19,179 bases of DNA, taken from JBGQAS01 sp964498605. GTDB taxonomy: Bacteria > Chloroflexota > Anaerolineae > Anaerolineales > Anaerolineaceae. The stretch covers positions 1 through 19,179 of the forward strand of contig CAZCHK010000043.1 of assembly GCA_964498605.1 (NCBI GenBank). Reading direction: 5' to 3'. The notes under the pieces were generated by a model, which ran no database searches, was not told the DNA's origin, and saw only the letters and a program-made list of their open reading frames with translations. A program made the position numbers and the translations under genes. Shown piece after piece: positions 6,576-15,476 of the stretch (position 1 is the stretch's first letter; each line of letters starts with the position of its first letter).

Positions 6576-6581
6576 ATTATA
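6576..6581 (-). promoter_or_regulatory. -10 element of the PNPOx-like gene
   Basis: A perfect TATAAT is on the minus strand 29 bp before the start codon. The -35 side is poor. The 177 bp between the end of the ATPase operon (6724) and this gene holds this promoter and no clear terminator; only weak 5-bp hairpins around 6695-6720 are visible. Confidence 0.5.
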
Positions 6582-6723
6582 CTCACGCCTTTATCAGAAA
6601 TGATTCTGCTTTGCTCAATGCATGCGGCGCGAAGCGTTACATCAAAATATGATTCGTGAAAATCCTGCTCAGGTCTCCGAAAATATCGAAAACTTTGAAG
6701 TCGGGGGTCGAAGGAACCGACCA

Positions 6724-7377
6724 TCAACTCATCTTTTCGGATCGAAATGAGTTTTCTTTTTCCTCCTGGTGAGATTTCAACCATTTTAAAAGGAATATCT
6801 CCTCGCGGTCCTGTTCTTCCAGGATATTCTCTATGTACCGGATCGTATCTACGTATGTGGGGATGTAAATCTTTTCAAGCGCGTGCACACGGCGCTGCGT
6901 CTTCTTCAAATCTCTAGCCAGGCGCCAGACAGAAACAACGATCTCGGTCAAACCGGGTACCTGGTCCAGAACATTGCGAAAGGCTTCCGTAGCTTCATCC
7001 AGCGTGACGGATGTGTCGCCAAGACTGTAGGAAACAGCAGGCGGTTGCCCATGCGCTTCGATTCTGGGCAGGGGGACTCCCATCATGCCCCGATCGACAA
7101 TGCTCACATCCACACTGCGCGTGACAGCCATGGCCGCCCATTCCACGCGTTCCTGTCCCATGGATAATCTGGCATGCTCCAAGGCACGATAAGCCTCCGC
7201 GAGCAGTGCCCATACGCTTGCCTGCAAACTTTCCGCCTCGCTCACGCTCTGCAGCAGCTGCACGGTGAGAACCTCGCGCTTTTTCTTCAGGATGTCCAGC
7301 CCCTCCCTGGCAAATCCCAACCTTCCTTTCACCAGTAAAAGGTTGCTGCGCGTTGGAGCGAGATTAAGCACCGCCAT
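6724..7377 (-). CDS. atpD: V/A-type ATPase subunit D (central rotor shaft)
   Basis: This 217-aa subunit forms the coiled-coil axle that turns inside the A3B3 head. The family N-terminus is clear (LAPTRSNLLLVKGRLGFAREGLDILKKKREVL), as is the C-terminal helix (RLARDLKKTQRRVHALEKIYIPTYVDTIRYIENILEEQDREE). The middle, about 80-125, is the less helical segment, as usual in the family. Its ATG lies 14 bases inside the end of subunit B, so translation is probably coupled. It is the last gene of the nine-gene operon. Symbols for this operon vary between groups: here atpD means the V-type subunit, not the F-type beta subunit. Confidence 0.95.
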   Translation of the reverse strand: MAVLNLAPTRSNLLLVKGRLGFAREGLDILKKKREVLTVQLLQSVSEAESLQASVWALLAEAYRALEHARLSMGQERVEWAAMAVTRSVDVSIVDRGMMGVPLPRIEAHGQPPAVSYSLGDTSVTLDEATEAFRNVLDQVPGLTEIVVSVWRLARDLKKTQRRVHALEKIYIPTYVDTIRYIENILEEQDREEIFLLKWLKSHQEEKENSFRSEKMS

Positions 7378-8779
7378 AATACTGGGCTATCTCGCTTTCC
7401 TTGAGCCGGGTCAGTTCGCTCTTCGGCAGAATGGACAGGATCTCCCATGCCAGATCGAGGGTTTGCGCGATGCTGCGGTTTTCATTGAACGACTGCTTCA
7501 CAAAGCGCTGTTCGAACGCTTTGCCGAACTCAAAATAGGTTTGATCAATGCTGCCCAGTTCCTCCTCGCCGATCACCGATGCCAACGCGCGCACGTCCTG
7601 AACGTGCGCGTACGCGGCGTACAGCTGCGAGGCCAGATCGGGATGATCCGCGCGAGTTTTTTCAGCGCCAATCCCATCTTTCATGAGTCGGCTCAGGGAG
7701 GGCAGCACGCTGATGGGCGGGTATACATCCTGCTGGGTCAGGTCCCTAGACAGGACAATCTGTCCTTCTGTGATGTAGCCGGTGATGTCGGGAATGGGAT
7801 GCGTGATATCGTCATTCGGCATGGTCAGGATGGGAATTTGAGTGATCGACCCGGAACTTCCCTTGATCCGTCCGGTGCGCTCATACAGAGAAGCCAGGTC
7901 GCTGTACATGTAGCCCGGGTAACCCTTGCGGCTGGGAACCTCTCCGCGTTTGTTCGAGATCTGGCGTAACGCCTCACAGTAATTGGTCATGTCCGTCATG
8001 ACCACCAGCACGTGCAGGCCGCACTGAAAAGCCAGGTACTCAGCATACGTGAGCGCAACGCGGGGGGTGACCAAACGCTCCACTGCCGGGTCATCCGCCA
8101 AATTCAGGAACATGGTTACCCTGTTGAGAGCGCCGCTTTCAGTAAACGCCTGTTTGAAGTACGCTGCCACGTCGTGCTTGATGCCCATGGCCGCAAAAAC
8201 AATGGCGAAGTTTCCTTCATCCCCTGCTTTCAGGTCATAGTTCTTCCCCAATCTGGCCTGGCGGACGATCTGGCCGGCCAGCATGTCATGCGGCAGGCCG
8301 CTCGCGGAAAATATCGGCAGTTTTTGTCCCATCACCAGCGTGTTCATGGCGTCGATCGTCGAGATGCCTGTCTGAATATAATCGACCGGGTAAAGCCTGG
8401 CATTTGGATTGATCGGCTGTCCGTTCACGTCCAGGAAATCCTCAGCCACGGGCAGCGGGCCGCCATCGATCGGCACTCCGATGCTGTTGAAAATCCGTCC
8501 CAACATCTCGCGCGCGACCGGAACGTGCAGCGACTGGCCGGTGAAATGGACCCTGGTTCCCTTTATGGTCAGGCCGGTAGTGCCTGTGAAAACCTCCAGC
8601 ACGGCGTAATCGACACCCGCCTCGAGGACACGTCCCAGACGGGTCTCTCCCTGCGCGTCCGTGATCTCGACAAACTCGTCATAAGCCACCGTACCGGTTC
8701 CCTTGACAACAACCAGCGGACCTTCCACGCTGGACAGACCCGCGACGTACAGCCCGCCTTTTGAAATGTTATTCGCCAT
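7364..8779 (-). CDS. atpB: V/A-type ATPase subunit B (non-catalytic head subunit)
   Basis: This 471-aa protein forms the regulatory partner of subunit A in the A3B3 hexamer. It starts with a beta-barrel (about 5-75) and has the V-type B marks GRIFNSIGVPIDGG and YPVDYIQTGISTIDAMNTL. At the P-loop position it reads SASGLPHDML (about 158-167) with no GKT, which is what separates non-catalytic B from catalytic A. Later motifs include FLNLADDPAVERLVTPRVALT, TDMTNYCEALRQIS, and PSRKGYPGYMYSDLASLYERTG. The start is the ATG overlapping the stop of subunit A as TGATG; a TTG one codon upstream is possible but less likely. The end overlaps subunit D by 14 bases. Confidence 0.96.
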   Translation of the reverse strand: MANNISKGGLYVAGLSSVEGPLVVVKGTGTVAYDEFVEITDAQGETRLGRVLEAGVDYAVLEVFTGTTGLTIKGTRVHFTGQSLHVPVAREMLGRIFNSIGVPIDGGPLPVAEDFLDVNGQPINPNARLYPVDYIQTGISTIDAMNTLVMGQKLPIFSASGLPHDMLAGQIVRQARLGKNYDLKAGDEGNFAIVFAAMGIKHDVAAYFKQAFTESGALNRVTMFLNLADDPAVERLVTPRVALTYAEYLAFQCGLHVLVVMTDMTNYCEALRQISNKRGEVPSRKGYPGYMYSDLASLYERTGRIKGSSGSITQIPILTMPNDDITHPIPDITGYITEGQIVLSRDLTQQDVYPPISVLPSLSRLMKDGIGAEKTRADHPDLASQLYAAYAHVQDVRALASVIGEEELGSIDQTYFEFGKAFEQRFVKQSFNENRSIAQTLDLAWEILSILPKSELTRLKESEIAQYYGGA

Positions 8780-10545
8780 CAATATATCTTCTCCAGCTCG
8801 TCCATCTGGTGGTCCAGTTGGTTGCGCACTTCATCAAGATCCTCCAGATTGTCGTTGGGTACATTACTTTTCATCCGAACGAGAGTGTTCAGTATCGGGA
8901 GCTGCTGGATGGCCTGGATCACCGCGCCGTGATTGACCAGGGAAAGAGCCCGTTCATGGAAATGAAGGATCAGCTCCAGCATGCGGATCTGCTTGCCCGG
9001 TACCGAATAGGTGTCGACTGGGTCAAGCGCATTTTGCTGCAAGAAACCTTCCCTCAAAAGCCTGGCGGTCTCCAGCGTGACGCGCTGCTCGTCCGGAAGC
9101 GCATCCGGGCCGACCAGTTTGACGATCTGATCTAGGTGGCCTTCTTCATTTAACAGTTCCATCGCACGAGCGCGCAAAATCCGCCACGGCATATCGGTTT
9201 GCTCCAGCCACCACCCCGTAACATTATCCAGGTACTCGCTGTACGAGGTCAGCCAGTTTATCGATGGGAAATGGCGGGCGGAAGCAAGACCTTTGTCCAA
9301 ACCCCAGAACACGCGCGTGTATTGACGCGTTTGCCGGGTCACCGGTTCTGAAAAATCTCCCCCCGGGGGGGATACGGCACCGATGATGCTGACTGAACCG
9401 GTGGCACCATTGAGCGTCTCCACCATTCCAGCACGTTCATAGAATTCCGCCAGCCTTGAGGACAGGTACGCGGGATATCCTTCCTGGGCTGGCATCTCTT
9501 CAAGCCTGCCCGAGATCTCGCGCATCGCTTCCGCCCAGCGGGAGGTCGAATCGGCCATCATGGCCACGTGGTAACCCATGTCGCGGTAATACTCTGCAAT
9601 GGTCACCCCGGTATAGACACTGGCGTCCCGGGCGGCTACCTGCATGTTCGATGTGTTGGCGATCAAAATGGTCCGTTCCATGAGCGGCCTGCCGCTGCGG
9701 GGATCGATCAGGGCGGGAAATTCCTGCAGTACTTCCGTCATCTCGTTACCGCGTTCGCCGCAGCCGATATAAACAACCACGTCCGCATCGGACCACTTGG
9801 CGATCTGATGCTGTGTGATCGTTTTACCAGTACCAAACCCTCCAGGAATAACCGCTGAACCACCCTTGACGAGAGGGAAAAAAGTATCCAGAACACGCTG
9901 CCCGGTTAAAAGGGGGTTGGTTTTATCCAATCGCGATCGAAACGGGCGCGGCGTGCGCACCGGCCATCGCCGCAGCATCGTTACAGGAACCTCGCGGGTG
10001 CCTGTGCGCACTTTGGCGATGCATTCATCGATCGCGTAGTCTCCAGCAGGCGCTATCCAGCTGATCTCCCCACTCACACCCGTTGGGACCATCACCCGAT
10101 GCATGATCACACCGCTTTCCGGGACCGAGCCCACAATACAGCCCGGGGTGACAACCGCCCCAGCCTCCACCTGCGGATCGAATGGCCACTTTTTCCCGCG
10201 GTAGAGCGGTGTCAAACGAACGCCGCGGCCAATAAACGACCCATTGAGCTGCTCCATCACCGGCAGGGGACGCTGGATGCCGTCAAATACCCCGCCGATC
10301 AATCCCGGGGCAAGTTCGACTGAGAGCGGGAGCCCGGTACCGAATACCGGCGTGCCAGGTGTCATGCCGCTCGTTTCCTCGTACACCTGAATGGTCATTT
10401 CATCCCCGCGTAAGGCGATGACCTCACCTACCAGGTGATCCTGACCCAGTTCCACCATCTCCCCCATCGCAGTCTGACCAGAGCCCCTCACCCGCACGAC
10501 AGGACCATTGATCCAGGTGATCACGCCGATCGCTTCGCCGGTCAT
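8779..10545 (-). CDS. atpA: V/A-type ATPase catalytic subunit A
   Basis: This 588-aa ATP-hydrolysing or -synthesising subunit is the usual length for bacterial/archaeal A. The N-terminal barrel begins GEAIGVITWINGPVVRV. The family-specific non-homologous insert lies at about 115-190 (RGKKWPFDP, VPESGVIMHRVMVP). The Walker A motif GGFGTGKT is at 235-242. GCGERGNEMTEVLQEFP follows at about 261-277, carrying the catalytic glutamate region. The Walker B region reads HVAMMADSTSRWAEAMREIS, with PAQEGYPAYLSSRLAEFYERAG after it. The ATG overlaps the stop of subunit E as ATGA, and the stop overlaps subunit B as TGATG. This is the strongest family call in the window; direction of operation (pump or synthase) cannot be read from it. 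Confidence 0.98.
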   Translation of the reverse strand: MTGEAIGVITWINGPVVRVRGSGQTAMGEMVELGQDHLVGEVIALRGDEMTIQVYEETSGMTPGTPVFGTGLPLSVELAPGLIGGVFDGIQRPLPVMEQLNGSFIGRGVRLTPLYRGKKWPFDPQVEAGAVVTPGCIVGSVPESGVIMHRVMVPTGVSGEISWIAPAGDYAIDECIAKVRTGTREVPVTMLRRWPVRTPRPFRSRLDKTNPLLTGQRVLDTFFPLVKGGSAVIPGGFGTGKTITQHQIAKWSDADVVVYIGCGERGNEMTEVLQEFPALIDPRSGRPLMERTILIANTSNMQVAARDASVYTGVTIAEYYRDMGYHVAMMADSTSRWAEAMREISGRLEEMPAQEGYPAYLSSRLAEFYERAGMVETLNGATGSVSIIGAVSPPGGDFSEPVTRQTRQYTRVFWGLDKGLASARHFPSINWLTSYSEYLDNVTGWWLEQTDMPWRILRARAMELLNEEGHLDQIVKLVGPDALPDEQRVTLETARLLREGFLQQNALDPVDTYSVPGKQIRMLELILHFHERALSLVNHGAVIQAIQQLPILNTLVRMKSNVPNDNLEDLDEVRNQLDHQMDELEKIY

Positions 10546-11165
10546 GCGTCTCTTCCCATCAGGATATCGAGTACTCCCGCCCTGCGCTTGGTCATCTGGC
10601 GCTCCAGGCGCAGCTCAAGTGTGTTGTTGAAAAAGCGATGCCCATCCGGGAATTCCGCAATAACACCTATCCCTTCCGAGATGTCATCGCCAACGCTGAG
10701 TTTCGCGTGCGTCTCCGTGGCGATCTGCCGCAGATCCTCTTCCCGTAAGAGCTCGCGGGAGCGCTGATCGAAATGCAGAACGACATTCTCGGTATCCAGC
10801 TGAGTGACGGCTTCTTTTACCAGCGCGGGCAATGCATCTGCGTACCTGGGATCCTCCACGAAACTATTGATCCGTTTCCGAGCGTTTTCAAATACCTCCG
10901 AAATCAGCTCCTCCCGTTTCTTCAACCATTCCATCCTTGCTTTTCCAGCCGCCTCTGCCAGGGCTTCTTCTTTGCGCGTGTACGCATCGCTTTTTGCCTT
11001 TCCTATGATTTCGCTACGCAGCTCATCGGCCTGCCTGGCACCAGAATCGAGTATCTCCGCTTCCGTTGATCTGGCTCCCGCCATCAGCTTATCCACCTCT
11101 GAACGGGACTCGTCCTGGATCACGCGCAACAGGTCGTTTATTCTTTCGCTAATAGGTCGTACCAT
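10542..11165 (-). CDS. atpE: V/A-type ATPase subunit E (peripheral stalk)
   Basis: This 207-aa peripheral-stalk subunit pairs with the H/G coiled-coil subunit to tie the A3B3 head to the membrane part. Residues about 1-105 are a charged, alanine-rich helix (RINDLLRVIQDESRSEVDKL, KARMEWLKKREELISEVFEN). Residues about 110-207 form the globular head-binding domain, with the recognisable EGIGVIAEFPDGHRFFNNTLELRLER. Its start is the ATG at 11165, 26 bp after subunit F. The nearest purine-rich site (AAAAGG) is rather far, about 15 bases, so initiation looks weak. That gap also contains a three-codon ATG-AAA-AGG-TAA. The stop overlaps subunit A as ATGA. Confidence 0.92.
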   Translation of the reverse strand: MVRPISERINDLLRVIQDESRSEVDKLMAGARSTEAEILDSGARQADELRSEIIGKAKSDAYTRKEEALAEAAGKARMEWLKKREELISEVFENARKRINSFVEDPRYADALPALVKEAVTQLDTENVVLHFDQRSRELLREEDLRQIATETHAKLSVGDDISEGIGVIAEFPDGHRFFNNTLELRLERQMTKRRAGVLDILMGRDA

Positions 11166-11191
11166 ATTCTTAGTTTTACCTTTTCATGCCC

Positions 11192-11500
11192 TCAATCCCT
11201 GCGGATCCCAATGGCCTGGTTGGCCAGCTCGGCCAGACTCATCCGCTCCGGATCCATGCCATTCGGATCGGGGACCTCCAGGAATAAGGGAAGTCCCACG
11301 CGATTCTTGAGTCTGTCGATACGCTCCCGAACAAGCTGCGCGGAGTCGTCCGTAATCATAACGATGCCGACCCCTTCGGTTGAAAGCACCCTGTCCAGCG
11401 CCTGGTTCACAGCCTCCGCAGTTTCCGCCGCGATGCCATCCACGCCAACCAGTGAGAATCCTTCCACCGCTTCAGGATGACCGATCACCCAGATCTTCAC
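11192..11500 (-). CDS. atpF: V/A-type ATPase subunit F (rotor)
   Basis: This 102-aa alpha/beta protein binds the D shaft and modulates coupling. Family marks are WVIGHPEAVEGFSLVGVDG at the N-terminus, VGIVMITDDSAQLVRERID in the middle, and LPLFLEVPDPNG before the C-terminal helix. It starts at a GTG eight bases after the stop of subunit K, with AGGTAGGCAGG upstream. Here it lies between K and E, not next to A as in the Thermus and Enterococcus operons. Confidence 0.92.
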   Translation of the reverse strand: MKIWVIGHPEAVEGFSLVGVDGIAAETAEAVNQALDRVLSTEGVGIVMITDDSAQLVRERIDRLKNRVGLPLFLEVPDPNGMDPERMSLAELANQAIGIRRD

Positions 11501-11508
11501 GCGCCTGC

Positions 11509-11952
11509 CTACCTGTTCAGGATCAGAAAAGAGACCAACAGGCCGTAAATGGCGATGCCTTCAGCCAGGCCAACAAAAATGAGCGCCCGGCCGAAAAGCT
11601 CAGGCTTTTCCGCGATGGTTCCCAACGCCGCTGCCCCGGTATTTCCCACCGCGACACCAGATGCGATCGCCGCGATGCCAGTGGAAAGCGCCGCCGCCAA
11701 TGAAGCGTATGGATCCGTGCTGACCTCGGATAGGGTACTGTCAGCCTGCACCGTCCCCGGTGTGAGCAGCCAGAGTATCCCCAAGGTCAAAGCCATCAGG
11801 CCGATGATCACATTCACGCCACCCAACCCCACAAGCAAGCCCCTGGTGGCTCGAACCGGGTCCTTCCTGCGCCTGGATCGCAAGAAGATCACGGCGGGAA
11901 TGATCGGGACAAGACCGGTCAGTAAGAGAAGTCCATAATTTAATGCTGACAT
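11509..11952 (-). CDS. atpK: V/A-type ATPase subunit K (membrane proteolipid, c-ring)
   Basis: This 147-aa ring subunit carries the translocated ion. Four helices are visible at about 4-24, 37-63, 84-110 and 119-144. The second hairpin is typical c-subunit sequence: LSTGIAAIASGVAVGNTG, the cytoplasmic loop AEKPELFGRA, and FVGLAEGIAIYGLLVSF, with the ion-binding Glu131. The first hairpin shows little of the c-subunit pattern and no membrane carboxylate, so there is one visible site per four helices. The helix-3 glutamine of Na+-type rings (SGIAQG in Enterococcus) is replaced by valine (SGVAVG), and Glu131 is not followed by Thr or Ser. This favours proton coupling (inference). AAGGAG nine bases before the ATG lies inside the end of subunit I. 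Confidence 0.93.
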   Translation of the reverse strand: MSALNYGLLLLTGLVPIIPAVIFLRSRRRKDPVRATRGLLVGLGGVNVIIGLMALTLGILWLLTPGTVQADSTLSEVSTDPYASLAAALSTGIAAIASGVAVGNTGAAALGTIAEKPELFGRALIFVGLAEGIAIYGLLVSFLILNR

Positions 11953-11956
11953 ATCA

Positions 11957-13924
11957 TCAATCTCCTTGATCGTTCATTTTTCGAAGACGGAAGGGTTGAT
12001 ACTTCCTGCCGCCCCCGGTGAAGAATTTACTGAAGAACTCATAGTATTCCAGGCGGAGAGTTTGTATGCTCACGATCATGCCTTCGAATCCAATGATGAA
12101 CAGGTTTCCCAGCACAAGGATCAACCAGTAAATGAATCCCTTGCCCGGGCTGGCCATCTCCGCCATAATGAAAATTACCGAGCTGAGCCCGGCATGCGCT
12201 ACAGCAAAGGCCCCCACCCTGACATAAGACAGGGAGTTGCTCAAAATATTGATCAGTGTCTCGAAAAGCTCGAAGAAGGATTGGATCAGGTAAACCGAAA
12301 TACCGCCTTCGAAGTAAGGTTTCTTCCTGGCGATCAAACGTTCAAAGAAGCCGGACATGAGTATCATCACCCCGCTCAGCAGGATCAGAGCCATCAACAA
12401 CCCCGTTCCGACAGGAAAAGCAGGAACAATCAAAGCAAGAACAATCCCCAGCAAAGACAGGTAAAGAGATAAGCCGGCCAGGCCTTTACTGCTGAATATG
12501 AAGTGAGCCCAATGGTGGTTCTTGAGGTCATTGATCAGCGAGACGATGTTGGCCAGAGTCAACAGAAATGCACCACCGATAAAAGTGATGATCAGCAGGT
12601 TCATGATATTGTCCATGGGTCGCTGCCATACAGGTTCGATCCAGTCTTCAATTCCGAACACACTACCGTAAAGGAAACCAAAGACCATGGCGCAGATACC
12701 GCACAGGAGGATCACCGAACCCAGATTCGCAAAACCGATCAGCTTCTTGATCCTGCGTCCCATCAACAATACTCCCGCCAGCGCAAGAAGCAATCCCTGT
12801 CCAACGTCCCCGAACATCGCTCCAAACAGCACCGGGAAAGTGAGTGTCATAAGAAGAGTCGGATCCAGTTCATCGTAGCGTGGCATACCGTAGGTTGTCA
12901 CCAGCTTCTGGAACCCGTTCAGGAATGACCTCTTTTTCAGGGAGATCGGCGTGTGGCTCTTTTCCTCCTCGCTGCTCGTATCTTTGACATCAAGAAGGAT
13001 CCCGGGGGAGATCGCGAGGAGTTTTTCTTCCAGATCGCTCAACTTTCGATTCGGCAGCCAGCCGGCAATCAAGTAGCCATGGCTCAGTTTTCCGTACTTC
13101 GTTAACGCTTCCGCCATAATCCGGCTGTAGCGCACCTGCCAGTAGATATCAACGAGCCGATGGGTCTGACTGCTGCGCAGGTCATTCACTTCATCATTTA
13201 CCGCGCCAATTTTTATTGTCAATCCCTCGATTTGATCGTGGATCGTGTCAATAATTTGCCCTGGTGTTCCCTGATACTCATCAGGGATATCGATACCGGT
13301 CAGGTAAGCACTTCGCGCTGCTCTGTTCAGGAAATCCTTGTTCTGGCGTGTTCCAAACAATATGACAATAGATCGATCCTGGTGCTGCTTAAGGATCAGC
13401 AGCGCAAAAGGGATCTTGGACATACTCGTTTTAAATCGCTCGATCTTTTCAGTCGGCATCATCCCCAGGATCGAATACAGGTAGCGCCGGTTGCGGATCC
13501 TGTCCAGAGGGATATCCAGGTCTTTGAGCGGCTGCAATAAATCAAGATAAACGCGCAATTGATCAATCTGCTCCTGGATCGTCTTCAGAGCATCGGATGT
13601 CTCTCGGGTTTCCTGTTCAACCTGATCGGCGAATAATTTCACATTTTCTGCTTCACTAACCATGTTGATCTTCTTTTGCGGTGGATCGCCAGGGGTGATC
13701 CCAAGGGACTGCATGGATTTCAGCAACTGCCGTTCGAGGTTGGTAAACTCGTTGACCTTTGCCTGCCAGTCCACCTTGCGTGAAGCGCTGATATCCGTGT
13801 TCAGGAAGCTGATATCCTCCATTTCCAGCAAACCAGACTCCGCCAGCATTTCAGTGACCCGCCTTGCAAATCGATCCGGTACCTCGATCTCGACTTCAGT
13901 CATGTACTCCGGGAACCACTTCAT
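11957..13924 (-). CDS. atpI: V/A-type ATPase subunit I (membrane stator, a-subunit homologue)
   Basis: This 655-aa stator provides the ion half-channels facing the K ring. Residues about 1-330 are the cytoplasmic arm with coiled coils (VDWQAKVNEFTNLERQLLKS, QEQIDQLRVYLDLLQPL). Residues about 355-630 are the membrane domain with seven to eight helices, beginning near LTFPVLFGAMFGDVGQGLLL. The functionally key arginines of the family are present: Arg569 in LSNSLSYVRVGAFAVAHAGL and Arg624 in IQTLRLEYYEFFSKFF. The ATG overlaps the stop of subunit C as ATGA and has GGAG eight bases upstream. Its C-terminal end contains the ribosome-binding site for K, five bases away. Confidence 0.95.
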   Translation of the reverse strand: MKWFPEYMTEVEIEVPDRFARRVTEMLAESGLLEMEDISFLNTDISASRKVDWQAKVNEFTNLERQLLKSMQSLGITPGDPPQKKINMVSEAENVKLFADQVEQETRETSDALKTIQEQIDQLRVYLDLLQPLKDLDIPLDRIRNRRYLYSILGMMPTEKIERFKTSMSKIPFALLILKQHQDRSIVILFGTRQNKDFLNRAARSAYLTGIDIPDEYQGTPGQIIDTIHDQIEGLTIKIGAVNDEVNDLRSSQTHRLVDIYWQVRYSRIMAEALTKYGKLSHGYLIAGWLPNRKLSDLEEKLLAISPGILLDVKDTSSEEEKSHTPISLKKRSFLNGFQKLVTTYGMPRYDELDPTLLMTLTFPVLFGAMFGDVGQGLLLALAGVLLMGRRIKKLIGFANLGSVILLCGICAMVFGFLYGSVFGIEDWIEPVWQRPMDNIMNLLIITFIGGAFLLTLANIVSLINDLKNHHWAHFIFSSKGLAGLSLYLSLLGIVLALIVPAFPVGTGLLMALILLSGVMILMSGFFERLIARKKPYFEGGISVYLIQSFFELFETLINILSNSLSYVRVGAFAVAHAGLSSVIFIMAEMASPGKGFIYWLILVLGNLFIIGFEGMIVSIQTLRLEYYEFFSKFFTGGGRKYQPFRLRKMNDQGD

Positions 13925-15024
13925 GCCTTGATCTCCAGCGAATTGCGCCTAGGGTCCGGACCAAGCGTATTGATCAGGTAAGGTTCGTAGCTGCCCTGCT
14001 GCAGGCCGAGAGCTTTGGATTCCACGATCAGTGTCACATCCTGGATCTCGATCTCTAACAAAAACAAATATGCTAACAGGAAGCCCACATGAAACGTGTT
14101 GGCCGTAAAGGCTTTCCGGCAGCGGTCGAGAAAGATCCGCGTCAGCTGGAGTTCAACAAATGGCAGTTTCAGCACGGGTTCCAATTCACCCGAGAGAGAT
14201 TCTGAAAGCTCCGGGTAAGCCTGACGCACTGCATCGGTCACCAGACCTCCCGAAGCGATCATCCTGATCACATCGTCACCAATCCTGTACCCGAAGGGCA
14301 GTGTGTAGTTGATGATCTCCTCTTCAGCCATGTGATGATACAACCTGTAGCGAGCCGCCCAGGTCAGGTTGTTCTTATCGATGAGCAGCCCAATGATCTC
14401 CCGGGCATGGCTTTGATCTGACGGCGGTAGTTCATTCACAGCATCCCAGATCTTTTTCCAGTAGTCCAGATCGAGCGCCACTTCAAGAGGAAAAAGCGAT
14501 GACTCTTGGTGATATCTTTCCATGGCCAATTCAAGCGCTCGATGGTAGGATGTTCCTTTTAAAATCTCGAGGGCGGCAGGAATGTTACCGGATTTACATA
14601 TGCTTTCGTATGGAAGTGAAGGGTAATCCTGCATCGGGAAAAGCATGTAGCGGATCTTTTCCCAGCTTTCTGAGATTTCAATTCCACGTAAAACTGCTTT
14701 CAAATTATCCACTTCATAAAGCAAGAACGCCTGGGTGATGAGAGGTTTTGTGTATTTTGGAGCGCATCGCAGAACTGTTGAGAACGCGCTGGAAATCTTT
14801 TTGCGAATCTCATATTCGATACGTCGGGGACTTAAAAGCGAAGCTTTGATGCCTTCCAGGTAAACCCCGTAATCAGTCTGCCGCAAAAGACTGATCACAG
14901 CTTCCAAATCGGAGCATTTGTTAAAACGCTCCAGGTCCGCCGGCTGTAGAAGTTTTCCCAACATCCCCCTCACCCTTGCGTGCACATTGGCATAGCTGTG
15001 AGCGCTGTTCATCACACCAAGCAT
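13921..15024 (-). CDS. atpC: V/A-type ATPase subunit C (rotor-ring adaptor)
   Basis: This 367-aa, mostly helical protein is the funnel-shaped adaptor (yeast d homologue) that seats the central shaft on the K ring. Family-like stretches are SYANVHARVRGMLGKLL at the N-terminus, ITQAFLLYEVDNLKAVLRGI (about 95-115), LDLDYWKKIW (about 195-205), IGLLIDKNNLTWAARYRLYHHM (about 226-247), and the C-terminal AYLFLLEIEIQDVTLIVESKALG. The ATG at 15024 begins five bases after the stop of the H/G gene; a second ATG four codons in is an alternative start. In Thermus and Enterococcus this gene lies between E and F, so its position before I is notable. Confidence 0.92.
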   Translation of the reverse strand: MLGVMNSAHSYANVHARVRGMLGKLLQPADLERFNKCSDLEAVISLLRQTDYGVYLEGIKASLLSPRRIEYEIRKKISSAFSTVLRCAPKYTKPLITQAFLLYEVDNLKAVLRGIEISESWEKIRYMLFPMQDYPSLPYESICKSGNIPAALEILKGTSYHRALELAMERYHQESSLFPLEVALDLDYWKKIWDAVNELPPSDQSHAREIIGLLIDKNNLTWAARYRLYHHMAEEEIINYTLPFGYRIGDDVIRMIASGGLVTDAVRQAYPELSESLSGELEPVLKLPFVELQLTRIFLDRCRKAFTANTFHVGFLLAYLFLLEIEIQDVTLIVESKALGLQQGSYEPYLINTLGPDPRRNSLEIKA

Positions 15025-15028
15025 TCGA

Positions 15029-15334
15029 TCACCGAATCAGCTCTCGTAACACAAAATCAACTGCGCGCTGCATGTTCTTTTGCGCGATGGCGATCTTCTT
15101 TTTCATTGCTTTTGAATTTTCTTCGTGGATCTTCGTGGTTTCTTTGGGATCACAGATAGAATGGATCAGTTTTTCCGCTTCATCCTGGGCGTGCTTCCTG
15201 GTCTGCTCCAATAAAACCCTCACACGTTCCTCAGCTTGATGTGGGATTCCCGCGGCGTCCTTGGTCGCTTTTTCAAAATTGCTCTGGGCAATCTCGTCTA
15301 CCGTCAAGATCCTCTTCAGAAGGTCATCAACCAA
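15029..15334 (-). CDS. V/A-type ATPase subunit H/G (peripheral stalk coiled coil)
   Basis: This 101-aa charged coiled-coil protein begins VDDLLKRILTVDEIAQSNFE and is followed by long heptad-like, lysine- and glutamate-rich helices. That matches the small stalk subunit that dimerises with E (AhaH, AtpG of Thermus, NtpF). The family is poorly conserved, so the call rests on size, helix pattern and its place as first gene of the operon. It starts at TTG 15334, with GGAG seven bases upstream; no better ATG exists. Confidence 0.8.
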   Translation of the reverse strand: MVDDLLKRILTVDEIAQSNFEKATKDAAGIPHQAEERVRVLLEQTRKHAQDEAEKLIHSICDPKETTKIHEENSKAMKKKIAIAQKNMQRAVDFVLRELIR

Positions 15335-15476
15335 TCTTCAACTCCGTGTAACTTAAATACTTCATCTGTACAGTTCTCATCCGCCAGCGAATCTAAAGCA
15401 AACTCTCAAAAGAATCGCCATGAATTATTTGTGTCAGGTAACGAAGGGTTTTGTGCTGCCGCAAACAATTTTCATG

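Noticed and set aside
6530..6784. 84-codon minus-strand frame between subunit D and the PNPOx-like gene
   Set aside because: It overlaps both neighbours, spans the PNPOx promoter, and its translation is not protein-like. It is most likely chance.
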